DNA from: Ga0077560 sp046330435
Lineage (GTDB): Bacteria > Actinomycetota > Thermoleophilia > Miltoncostaeales > Miltoncostaeaceae
Assembly (NCBI GenBank): GCA_046330435.1
Contig: JAXLST010000005.1
Location: 124,001-188,000, forward strand
Direction: 5' to 3'
DNA length: 64,000 nucleotides
The position numbers and the translations under genes were made by a program. Positions within the stretch are counted from its first letter, which is position 1. The number at the start of each line of letters is the position of its first letter. Under the pieces are notes generated by a model. It saw only the letters and a program-made list of their open reading frames with translations. It did no database searches and had not been told where the DNA came from. Shown one piece after another: positions 50,762-58,192 of this stretch.

Positions 50762-51691
50762 ATGATCCGCGCGCTCCGAACACCCCGTCTGGCCACCCTC
50801 GCCGTCGCGCTCCTGCTCGCCGGCGCGGCCGCGCTGGTCGCCGGCTGCGGCTCCGGGTCCGGCTCCGGGTCGGACGGCCCGCGCATCGTCGTGACCACGA
50901 GCGTGCTCGGCGCCGTGGTGCGCGACCTCGTGGGCGACCGCGCCACGGTGGACGTGCTCATGCCCAACGGCACCGACCCGCACGAGTTCCAGCCGTCGGC
51001 GAAGGACGCCTCCCGGCTGCAGGAGGCGGACCTCGTGGTCGTGAACGGGCTCGGCCTGGAGGAGTCCCTCCAGGAACCGCTGGCGCAGGCCCGCTCCGCC
51101 GGGGTACCGGTGTTCGATGCGGGTGAGCACGTCGACGTGCGCACCTTCGGGCAGGGCGAGATCACCGACGACGGCACCGGCGCGGACGACCCGCACTTCT
51201 GGATGGACCCGAAGCAGATGGAGCGGGTCGTGGCGGCGCTCGCACCGGTGGTGAAGGACGCGACCGGCCTCGACGTGTCGGCGTCGGCGACGTCCCTCGA
51301 GACGCGGCTGTCGGGTCTCTCCGGCGAGCTCGCGGCCCAGGCCCGCACGATCCCCGCCGCCGACCGCAAGCTGGTCACCGGCCACGAGTCGATGGGGTAC
51401 TTCGCCCGGGCGTTCGGCTTCCGCCTCATCGGCGCGATCGTGCCGTCCCTGTCGTCCCAGGCGCAGCCGTCGGCCGGCGACCTCGCCAAGCTCAGGGCGC
51501 AGATCGAGGCCGAGCGCGTGCCGGCGATCTTCACCGAGATCGGGACGCCCCCGGCGGTCGCGGAGGCCGTGGGCGACGAGACGGGGGCGCGGGTCATCGA
51601 GGTCGCCTCCCACAACCTCCCGGACGACGGCTCGTACTTCACCTTCATGCGGGACGTGATGGCGAAGGTCGTCGAGGGCCTGCGGCCGTAG
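50762..51691 (+). CDS. znuA: Zinc ABC transporter substrate-binding lipoprotein
   Basis: A 309-residue cluster A-I binding protein. The lipobox LVAGC places the lipid on Cys29 or nearby. DPHEFQPSAKD supplies one metal His, GADDPHFWMDP a second, and VTGHESMGYFARAFG a third; TEIGTPP carries an acidic ligand. It captures zinc (or manganese) outside the membrane for the permease encoded next. The Ser/Gly-rich stretch after the lipobox is a flexible linker. It is the first gene of a five-gene operon ending with a Fur-family regulator. Confidence 0.9.
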   Translation: MIRALRTPRLATLAVALLLAGAAALVAGCGSGSGSGSDGPRIVVTTSVLGAVVRDLVGDRATVDVLMPNGTDPHEFQPSAKDASRLQEADLVVVNGLGLEESLQEPLAQARSAGVPVFDAGEHVDVRTFGQGEITDDGTGADDPHFWMDPKQMERVVAALAPVVKDATGLDVSASATSLETRLSGLSGELAAQARTIPAADRKLVTGHESMGYFARAFGFRLIGAIVPSLSSQAQPSAGDLAKLRAQIEAERVPAIFTEIGTPPAVAEAVGDETGARVIEVASHNLPDDGSYFTFMRDVMAKVVEGLRP

Positions 51692-51700
51692 GCTCCCCGG

Positions 51701-52531
51701 GTGACCTCACTCGCAGAGCCGTTCACCGACCCGTTCCTGCAGCGCGCCCTGGTGGCCGGCGTCCTGGTGGCGCTGGCCGCCGCCGTGGTCGGCACCTTCG
51801 TGGTGCTGCGGGGGCTGGCCTTCATCGGCGACGCCCTGGCCCACGGCGTGCTGCCCGGCATCGCGGTGGCCCTGCTCGCCGGCGGCCCGGGGATGCTGGG
51901 CGCCCTGGTGGGCGCGGGGGTGATGATCGGCGGGGTGACGCTGGTCACGCGCTCCTCCCGCCTGTCCGGCGACACCGCCATCGGCCTGCTGTTCGTGGGG
52001 ATGCTCTCCCTGGGCGTGGTGATCGTGTCGCGGTCCGCCAGCTTCACGGGCGACCTCACGCGCATCCTGTTCGGCGACGTGCTGGGCATCGGGTGGGACG
52101 ACATCCAGCTGCAGGCGGTGGTGACCCTGCTGGTGCTGGGCGTCGCCGCCGTGTTCGCGCGGCCGTTCCTGCTGCTGTGCATCGACCCCGAGTCGGCGAC
52201 CGTCGCCGGATTCCGGGCGGCGCGGTACCACGCCCTCATGCTCGCCCTCATCGCGGTCACGGTGGTGGTCTCGTTCCAGGCCGTCGGCACGCTCCTGGTG
52301 TTCGGGATGCTGGTGGCGCCGCCGGCGACCGCGGCGCTGTTCGCCCACCGGGCGGGGACGATGATGCTCATCGCCGGCGCCATCGGGGCGGTGTCGGTGT
52401 GGGCGGGCCTGGCGCTGTCCTACGAGTACGACCTGGCGGCGGGCGCGAGCGTGGTGCTGGTGCAGGTGGCGGTGTTCTTCGTGGCCCTCACGGCCGGGAC
52501 CCTGCTGGAGCGCCGGGCGGCGGCCGCATGA
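51701..52531 (+). CDS. znuB: Zinc ABC transporter permease
   Basis: A 276-residue ABC-3 family permease with about eight to nine helices. FVVLRGLAFIGDALAHGVLPGIA is the first family signature. FGDVLGIGWDDIQLQAVV and SFQAVGTLLVFGMLVAPPATAALF follow, including the cytoplasmic loop that contacts the ATPase. It forms the membrane channel for metal taken from ZnuA. GTG 51701 lies nine bases after znuA. It overlaps znuC by ATGA. Confidence 0.92.
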   Translation: MTSLAEPFTDPFLQRALVAGVLVALAAAVVGTFVVLRGLAFIGDALAHGVLPGIAVALLAGGPGMLGALVGAGVMIGGVTLVTRSSRLSGDTAIGLLFVGMLSLGVVIVSRSASFTGDLTRILFGDVLGIGWDDIQLQAVVTLLVLGVAAVFARPFLLLCIDPESATVAGFRAARYHALMLALIAVTVVVSFQAVGTLLVFGMLVAPPATAALFAHRAGTMMLIAGAIGAVSVWAGLALSYEYDLAAGASVVLVQVAVFFVALTAGTLLERRAAAA

Positions 52532-53322
52532 GCGACGCGGTCCGCGCCGACGCCGTGGCCGTGGGGTGGGACGGCCGCGCGGTGGTGGAGGGCATCACCC
52601 TCGCCGTCGCCCCCGGCACGACCCTGGCGATCGTCGGCACCAACGGGTCCGGCAAGTCCACGTTCCTGCGCACGCTGGTGGGGCTCCAGCCCCCGCTCGC
52701 GGGGACGCTGGAGGTGCTGGGGGACCGGCCGGGCGCCCAGCCGGCCCGCGTCGCCTACGTCGGCCAGTTCCACCCCCAGGGCTTCGTCCTGCCGCTGCGG
52801 GTGCGGGACGTGGTCGCCATGGGCCGGTTCCCCCGGCTCGGGCTCCTGGGCCGCCCCGGCGCGGAGGACCGCGCCCGGGTGGAGGAGGCCATGGCCCGCA
52901 TGGACATCCTGCCCCTCGCCCGGCGGGCGCTGCGCGACCTCTCCGGCGGCCAGCGGCAGCGGGCCTACGTCGCCCAGGCCCTGGCCCAGCGGGCCGACCT
53001 GCTGGTCCTGGACGAGCCGGCCTCGGGTCTGGACCCCGCGGCGCGGGAGCTGCTCACCCGCGCCCTCGACGACGAGCGGGACCGCGGGGCGGCCGTCATC
53101 CACAGCACCCACGACGTGCGGGAGGCGATGCTCGCCGACCAGGCGCTGCTCATGGCCGGCCGCGTGGTCGCGGTGGGCCCGCCCGCCGACGTGGTCTCCC
53201 GGGAGGCGGTCATCGCCACCTTCGGCCTGGTGCTGGGCGACCTGCCGGACGGCACGCCCATCGCCCTGGACCCGGGGCACGCCCACGGCCACCACGACCC
53301 GCACGACCACCACCACCACTGA
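52528..53322 (+). CDS. znuC: Zinc ABC transporter ATPase with His-rich tail
   Basis: A 264-residue ABC ATPase. Walker A is GTNGSGKST, the signature is LSGGQRQRAYVAQAL, Walker B is LLVLDEPASGLD, and the switch His is in IHSTHDVREA. It powers metal import with the permease upstream. The C-terminus ends with a cluster of His and Asp (HGHHDPHDHHHH), which may sense or store zinc. It is joined to the next gene by TGATG. Confidence 0.92.
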   Translation: MSDAVRADAVAVGWDGRAVVEGITLAVAPGTTLAIVGTNGSGKSTFLRTLVGLQPPLAGTLEVLGDRPGAQPARVAYVGQFHPQGFVLPLRVRDVVAMGRFPRLGLLGRPGAEDRARVEEAMARMDILPLARRALRDLSGGQRQRAYVAQALAQRADLLVLDEPASGLDPAARELLTRALDDERDRGAAVIHSTHDVREAMLADQALLMAGRVVAVGPPADVVSREAVIATFGLVLGDLPDGTPIALDPGHAHGHHDPHDHHHH

Positions 53323-53699
53323 TGGGCCTGCAGCTGCGCCGCACCGGTGAGGATCTCGCCGTGGTGCGCCTCGCGCCCGGTGACGACGCGCCCGGCTGGG
53401 CACGCGGGCCGTTCGTCTCGGTCACCCGCACGGCGGCGGAGCTGTCGGTCGTCTGCGAGGCGGCCGCGGTTCCCGCGGACGCCGTCGCCGAGCGCGGATG
53501 GCGGCGGCTGGAGGTGCTCGGGCCCCTGGACTTCGCGCTCACCGGGGTGCTGGCGTCCCTCGCCCAGCCCCTGGCGGAGGCGGGTGTGCCGGTCTTCGTG
53601 ATCTCGACCCACGACACCGACCACCTCCTGGTGAAGGGCGACCGCCTGGCCGACGCCGAGGCGGCCCTGCGCGCGGCCGGGCACGAGGTGGCCGGGTGA
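53322..53699 (+). CDS. ACT-domain protein (CASTOR-like)
   Basis: A 125-residue protein with paired ACT-like units: RTGEDLAVVRLAPGD at the start, WRRLEVLGPLDFALTGVLASLAQPL in the middle, and VFVISTHDTDHLLVKGDRL near the end. This is the bacterial form of the CASTOR/ACT fold, which binds amino acids or other small ligands. It sits between znuC and the Fur-family gene. A metabolic ligand input to zinc homeostasis is possible but inferred only from position. Confidence 0.8.
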   Translation: MGLQLRRTGEDLAVVRLAPGDDAPGWARGPFVSVTRTAAELSVVCEAAAVPADAVAERGWRRLEVLGPLDFALTGVLASLAQPLAEAGVPVFVISTHDTDHLLVKGDRLADAEAALRAAGHEVAG

Positions 53700-54202
53700 G
53701 CGGCCCGCGGGACTTCCCCGCGGCACGCGGCGGACGCGATCATGTGGCCGTGCACGACCACCCCGCGCCCACCGGCTGGCTGGACCACGCCCGCACCGAG
53801 CTCGCCCGCGCCGGCCACCGGGCCGGGGGCGCCCGCACCGCGGTGCTCGAGCAGCTGGCCGGCGCCGGGTGCTGCCGGACCGCCCAGGAGATCCACGACG
53901 AGCTGCGCGGCGACGACCGGCGCGTGGGCATCGCATCGGTGTACCGGGTGCTGGACCAGCTCGTGGGCCTGCGCCTGGTCACCAAGATCGAGTTCGGCGA
54001 CGGGGTGTCGCGCTTCGAGCCCGCCCAGCCCGGCGGGCACCACCACCATCACGTGGTGTGCACCGAGTGCGGTCGCGTCGACCCGTTCGAGGACCGGGAC
54101 CTGGAGCGCGCGATCTCGGGGAGCGGGCGGCGCACCGGATTCGAGGTGACGGACCACGACGTGGTCCTGCGGGGGCGCTGCCCCGACTGCGCCGCGCGCT
54201 GA
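53696..54202 (+). CDS. zur: Fur-family metalloregulator, probably Zur
   Basis: A protein of up to 168 residues. The winged helix (about 40-95) has GARTAVLEQLAGAGC, AQEIHDELR and VGIASVYRVLDQLVGLRLV. The dimerisation/metal domain has GGHHHHHVVC, CTECGRV, FEVTDHDVVLRGRC and PDC. The structural zinc Cys pairs (CTEC and CPDC) and His cluster are intact. With znuABC in one operon, zinc sensing is more likely than iron. GTG 53696 overlaps the previous stop; GTG 53744 is an alternative start giving 152 residues closer to family length. Confidence 0.87.
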   Translation: MSGPRDFPAARGGRDHVAVHDHPAPTGWLDHARTELARAGHRAGGARTAVLEQLAGAGCCRTAQEIHDELRGDDRRVGIASVYRVLDQLVGLRLVTKIEFGDGVSRFEPAQPGGHHHHHVVCTECGRVDPFEDRDLERAISGSGRRTGFEVTDHDVVLRGRCPDCAAR

Positions 54203-54279
54203 GCCCCAGGCGAAGCCCCGCGGGCTCGTCTAGTTTCCTGGGTGGTCCCTCAACCCGAACCGACCCGGAGGAGCCGCCC

Positions 54280-55173
54280 ATGGCCGCCGACCGCGATCCC
54301 GACCCCAAGCTCGCCGAGTACGCGCATCCCGAGCGCCTGGTCACGACCGCCTGGCTGGCGGAGCACCTGGACGACCCCGGCGTGGTGGTGGCGGAGTCCG
54401 ACGAGGACGTCCTGCTGTATGACACCGGCCACATCCCGGGCGCCGTGAAGATCGACTGGCACAGCGACCTCAACGACCAGGTGGCGCGCGACTACGTCGA
54501 CCCCGAGGGCTTCGCGGAGCTGATGGCCTCCAAGGGGATCTCCCGGGACACCACCGTCGTGTTCTACGGGGACAACTTCAACTGGTGGGCGGCGTACGCG
54601 CTGTGGGTGTGCAGCCTGTTCGGCCACGCCGACGTGCGCCTGCTGGACGGCGGCCGGCAGAAGTGGATCGAGGAGGGGCGGCCCCTCACCACCGAGGTGC
54701 CGTCGCGCCCGCGCACCGACTACCCCGTGGTGCCGCGCGACGACCGGACGATCCGCGCCTTCAAGGAGGACGTCCTCGCCCACATCGGCAACGGCAAGCT
54801 CATCGACGTGCGCTCCCCCGGGGAGTACAGCGGCGAGCTCACGCACATGCCGGACTACCCGCAGGAGGGCGCGCTGCGCGCCGGCCACATCCCCACCGCG
54901 GCGAACGTGCCGTGGCGGCGGGCGGCCAACGATGACGGCACCTTCCGGAGCCTGTCGGAGCTCCAGGCGATCTACCGGGACGAGGTCGGCGTCTCCGGCG
55001 GCGACGACATCGTCGCGTACTGCCGCATCGGCGAGCGCTCCAGCCACACGTGGTTCGTCCTCACGCACCTGCTGGGCTTCGACCGCGTGCGGAACTACGA
55101 CGGCTCGTGGTGCGAGTGGGGCAACGCCGTGCGCGTGCCCATCGAGCGCCCCGGCCACCCCGTGCGGCCCTGA
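54280..55173 (+). CDS. sseA: Rhodanese-type sulfurtransferase (SseA-like)
   Basis: A 297-residue two-domain rhodanese. The N-terminal domain is inactive; the C-terminal domain carries the catalytic loop YCRIGERSSHTW with the active Cys. LLYDTGHIPGAVKIDWHSDL and GALRAGHIPTAANVPW are the usual substrate-loop features. It transfers sulfane sulfur from thiosulfate or mercaptopyruvate. It begins an operon with sufE and a mog-like gene. Although a CsoR/CstR-type operator controls another sulfur-related set, no such site was seen upstream here. Confidence 0.92.
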   Translation: MAADRDPDPKLAEYAHPERLVTTAWLAEHLDDPGVVVAESDEDVLLYDTGHIPGAVKIDWHSDLNDQVARDYVDPEGFAELMASKGISRDTTVVFYGDNFNWWAAYALWVCSLFGHADVRLLDGGRQKWIEEGRPLTTEVPSRPRTDYPVVPRDDRTIRAFKEDVLAHIGNGKLIDVRSPGEYSGELTHMPDYPQEGALRAGHIPTAANVPWRRAANDDGTFRSLSELQAIYRDEVGVSGGDDIVAYCRIGERSSHTWFVLTHLLGFDRVRNYDGSWCEWGNAVRVPIERPGHPVRP

Positions 55174-55180
55174 GCGCCGC

Positions 55181-55609
55181 GTGATCCCCGCCGCCCTCCA
55201 GGAGATCGTCGACGACTTCGGGATGTCCCCGAAGGAGCTGCGGCTGCAGATGCTCCTGGACTTCTCGAAGGGCCTGCCCGCGCTCCCGGACCGCTACCGG
55301 GACCGGGCGGGCCTCGAGCAGGTCCACGAGTGCCAGACGCCGTTCTTCCTCGCCGTGGAGATCGACGACGCCGGGCACGTGCACCTGTTCTTCGACGCGC
55401 CGCCGGAGGCCCCCACCACCCGCGGGTACGCCGGGATCCTCGCCGAGGGCCTGGAGGGCGCCACCCCCCGGGAGGTCCTCGAGACCCCGCCGGACTTCTA
55501 CGTGAAGATGGGGCTCGCGGAGCTCATCTCCCCGCTGCGGCTGCGCGGCATGGGGGCGATCCTGGCGCGCATCAAGCGCCGCGTCGTGGAGCTCGGCGGG
55601 GCGGGATGA
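55181..55609 (+). CDS. sufE: SufE-family cysteine-desulfurase partner
   Basis: A 142-residue SufE fold. Cys51 in EQVHECQTPFFL is the sulfur-accepting residue, with the correct spacing. The SPLRLRGMGAIL helix follows near the C-terminus. SufE accepts persulfide from SufS for iron-sulfur assembly, but next to a rhodanese it may instead receive sulfur from that enzyme. GTG 55181 is the start, seven bases after the rhodanese stop. It overlaps the next gene by ATGA. Confidence 0.92.
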   Translation: MIPAALQEIVDDFGMSPKELRLQMLLDFSKGLPALPDRYRDRAGLEQVHECQTPFFLAVEIDDAGHVHLFFDAPPEAPTTRGYAGILAEGLEGATPREVLETPPDFYVKMGLAELISPLRLRGMGAILARIKRRVVELGGAG

Positions 55610-56127
55610 GCGCCGTCCCCGCGGTCGGGATCCTCACCGTCTCCGACCGGGCGAGCCGCGGCGACTACGAGGACCGCGGGGGCCCCGCGATCCGGGAGTA
55701 CCTCGGCGAGGCGCTCACGGGCGCGTGGCGGGCGGTCGCGGCGGTCGTGAGCGACGACCGCGAGGTGGTGGAGGCCGAGCTCGTGCGCATGGCCGACGAG
55801 GAGGGCTGCTGCCTGGTGGTCACCACCGGCGGCACCGGGCCCGCGCCCAGGGACATCACCCCGGAGGCCACCGAGGCGGTGTGCGACCGCATGCTGCCGG
55901 GGTTCGGGGAGGCGATGCGGGCCGAGAGCCTCCGCCACGTCCCCACGGCGATCCTGAGCCGCCAGACCGCCGGCCACCGGGGGAGCTGCCTCATCGTGAA
56001 CCTGCCCGGCAAGCCGGCGGCGATCCGCGAGTGCCTCGACGCGGTGTGGGGCGCGATCCCCTACTGCGTCGACCTCATCGGGGGCCCGCGCCTGGAGTCC
56101 GGGGGCGCGTTCCGCCCGAGGGCCTGA
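55606..56127 (+). CDS. Molybdopterin adenylyltransferase-like (MogA/MoaB)
   Basis: A 173-residue protein of the MogA/MoaB fold. VGILTVSDRASRGDYEDRGGP starts the domain. The TTGGTGPAPRDITPEAT loop is the adenylyl-binding signature, and NLPGKPAAIRECL completes the fold. It should adenylylate molybdopterin before molybdenum insertion. It is the third gene of a rhodanese-SufE operon, while moaC is 44 kb away. Sulfur transfer to the molybdopterin pathway would join these genes logically; that is inference. Confidence 0.92.
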   Translation: MSAVPAVGILTVSDRASRGDYEDRGGPAIREYLGEALTGAWRAVAAVVSDDREVVEAELVRMADEEGCCLVVTTGGTGPAPRDITPEATEAVCDRMLPGFGEAMRAESLRHVPTAILSRQTAGHRGSCLIVNLPGKPAAIRECLDAVWGAIPYCVDLIGGPRLESGGAFRPRA

Positions 56128-56137
56128 CCCGGCGCCC

Positions 56138-57394
56138 CTAGCGGATGTCGGACGGGCGGTCCGCCAGGCGGATCGCGAACGTCCGCTCGGCGCCGTCCCG
56201 CAGGACCGTCATCCGCACCTCGGTGCCGACGCGGCGGCTGGCGATCGCGAGGCTCACGTCGCCCATGTCGGCGACCGTGCGGCCGTCGATGCCGACGATC
56301 ACGTCGCCGCCCTTCGGGATCTCGTCCGGGCCGTTGCCGGTGCCGGAGGTCGCGCCGCGCAGGCCGGCATCCTTGGCGGGCCCGCGGTCGTCGAGGTCGA
56401 CGATCATCACCCCGCGGCGGCCGGCCAGGTCGTTCGCCCGGGCGGCCTGGGGCGTGAGGGTCGTGCCGACGATCCCGATCCAGGCGTGCTGCGCCTTCCC
56501 GGTCTCGATGATGCTCTGCGCGACGGGCCGCACGGTGTCGATGGGGACGGCGAAGCCGATGCCGAGGTTCCCCCCGCCGTTGCCCTCGGTGGCGATCTGG
56601 GAGTTGATCCCCACGACGCGGCCGGTGCGGTCGATGAGCGGGCCGCCGGAGTTGCCCTGGTTGATGGCGGCGTCGGTCTGGATGACGTTCTGGATGCTGG
56701 TGTCGTTGGGCGAGGAGATCGTCCGCTTGAGGGCGGAGACGATGCCGGTGGTCACCGTCTGCCGGTAGCCCAGGGGGTTCCCGATGGCGACCAGGGGGTC
56801 GCCGACGGTGAGGTCCCGGATGGTCCCCAGCGGGACCACGGCCGCGCCGCGGGGGACCTCGGCGATCTTCAGGACCGCCACGTCGGTGGACGGGTCGGTG
56901 CCGAGGATGGTGGCGGGCAGGGTCTCCCCGGTCTCGAAGGTGACCTCCACCTTCTTCGCGTTCTCCACGACGTGGGCGTTGGTGAGGATGCGGCCCGCGC
57001 GGTCCACCAGGAACCCGGTACCGAGGCTGCCCGAGGTCGAGTCCCCGGTGGTCACGAGCATCACGCCGGGCGAGAGGCGCTTCACGATCGCCGAGACCGG
57101 CAGCTGGCCGGCGGTGGCCGGCGGGGTGATCTCCGGGTTCGCCGTGTCCGTGGCGGGGGCCGCGGGGCCGTCCAGCAGCCCGGCGCCGCGCTCGATGACG
57201 GTGACGGTGCGCGTCCCGCCGTCGCCCGAGCCGGCGACGGTGGTGGCGGCCACCGCGACGGCCGCGCCGATCACCGCGGGTGCCACCGATGCCGCGAGCC
57301 ACCGGGGCGGCCGGCGTCGCGGCGCGGGCGGGGCGGGGGCCGGCGGGGGCTCGGGGGGACCGGGGTAGGGGGACTCGGCGGGCGGTGGCGTCAC
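56138..57394 (-). CDS. Membrane-anchored HtrA/DegP-type serine protease
   Basis: A 418-residue S1C protease. A Pro-rich cytosolic N-terminus is followed by one membrane helix (about 32-53), the trypsin-like domain and one C-terminal PDZ domain. The catalytic His is in ILTNAHVVEN, Asp in TDPSTDVAVLKI and Ser in INQGNSGGPLID. The PDZ domain contains GVMIVDLDDRGPAKDAG. It should degrade or refold misfolded exported proteins. It is divergent from a PhoB-like response regulator gene across the repeats at 57421-57453, which may control both. Confidence 0.94.
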   Translation of the reverse strand: MTPPPAESPYPGPPEPPPAPAPPAPRRRPPRWLAASVAPAVIGAAVAVAATTVAGSGDGGTRTVTVIERGAGLLDGPAAPATDTANPEITPPATAGQLPVSAIVKRLSPGVMLVTTGDSTSGSLGTGFLVDRAGRILTNAHVVENAKKVEVTFETGETLPATILGTDPSTDVAVLKIAEVPRGAAVVPLGTIRDLTVGDPLVAIGNPLGYRQTVTTGIVSALKRTISSPNDTSIQNVIQTDAAINQGNSGGPLIDRTGRVVGINSQIATEGNGGGNLGIGFAVPIDTVRPVAQSIIETGKAQHAWIGIVGTTLTPQAARANDLAGRRGVMIVDLDDRGPAKDAGLRGATSGTGNGPDEIPKGGDVIVGIDGRTVADMGDVSLAIASRRVGTEVRMTVLRDGAERTFAIRLADRPSDIR

Positions 57395-57420
57395 GTGCGG
57401 CAGGGTAGCGGGCGATCCTT

Positions 57421-57453
57421 AAGGTCCTGCGAGGGTCGGTGAAGGCTCGGGGA
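57421..57453 (+). promoter_or_regulatory. Tandem 11-base repeats, candidate OmpR/PhoB-type site
   Basis: AGGGTCGGTGA (57432-57442) and AGGCTCGGGGA (57443-57453) are adjacent 11-mers matching at nine positions. A weaker third unit AAGGTCCTGCG precedes them (57421-57431). Eleven-base direct spacing is the binding geometry of OmpR/PhoB-family regulators. The site lies between htrA and the response regulator gene at 57497. Confidence 0.55.
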
Positions 57454-57496
57454 AAACCGCGCGTCGCCGCCCTCCGCCGCGCTACGGTTCCGGGCC

Positions 57497-58192
57497 ATGG
57501 CCGAGCGCATCATGGTGGTCGAGGACGAGCAAGCGATCCGCACCGTGGTGGAGTACGCCCTGGAGGACGCCGGCTTCGAGGTGGTGTCGGTCGCCCGCGG
57601 CGACGACGCCCTCGCCACGATCCAGGACCAGGCGGTCGACCTGGTGATCCTCGACCTCATGCTGCCCGGGGTGGACGGCCTGGAGGTCTGCAAGCGCATC
57701 CGGGCGGAGCGCAGCACGCCGATCATCATCCTGTCGGCACGCGGCGAGGAGCTCGACAAGGTGCTGGGCCTGGAGCTCGGCGCCGACGACTACGTCACCA
57801 AGCCGTTCAGCCCCCGCGAGCTGGTCTCGCGCGTTCGGGCGAACCTGCGGCGCGCCCGGTCGGAGCCCGACCGCGGCCAGTCGCTGCGTGCCGGCGACCT
57901 CGAGATCGACCCGGTGGCCCGCACGGTCACGCGGGGCGACGAGGAGGTCCACCTCACCTTCAGCGAGTTCGAGATCCTCCACAAGCTGGCGAGCAGCCCC
58001 CGACGGGTGTTCACCCGTGAGGAGCTCATGAACCACCTGTGGCAGGGCTCCTTCTTCGGCGACCTGCGCAGCGTGGACGTGCATGTGCGGCACCTGCGGC
58101 AGAAGGTCGAGGACGACCCGTCGAACCCGGCGCTCATCCGGACGGTCCGCGGCGTGGGGTACGCCTTCGGCGCGGACGTGGCGAGGGTCTGA
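57497..58192 (+). CDS. OmpR/PhoB-family response regulator
   Basis: A 231-residue regulator. The receiver has Asp53 (VILDLMLPG) as the phosphorylation site, with the acidic pair VVEDEQ and the signalling Lys in DDYVTKPFSP. The C-terminal winged helix has VHLTFSEFEILHKLASSPRRVFTREEL and SVDVHVRHLRQKVEDDP. It should be phosphorylated by the adjacent kinase. TGATG links the genes. A phosphate or envelope-stress role is suggested only by similarity to PhoB and by the HtrA neighbour. Confidence 0.92.
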   Translation: MAERIMVVEDEQAIRTVVEYALEDAGFEVVSVARGDDALATIQDQAVDLVILDLMLPGVDGLEVCKRIRAERSTPIIILSARGEELDKVLGLELGADDYVTKPFSPRELVSRVRANLRRARSEPDRGQSLRAGDLEIDPVARTVTRGDEEVHLTFSEFEILHKLASSPRRVFTREELMNHLWQGSFFGDLRSVDVHVRHLRQKVEDDPSNPALIRTVRGVGYAFGADVARV

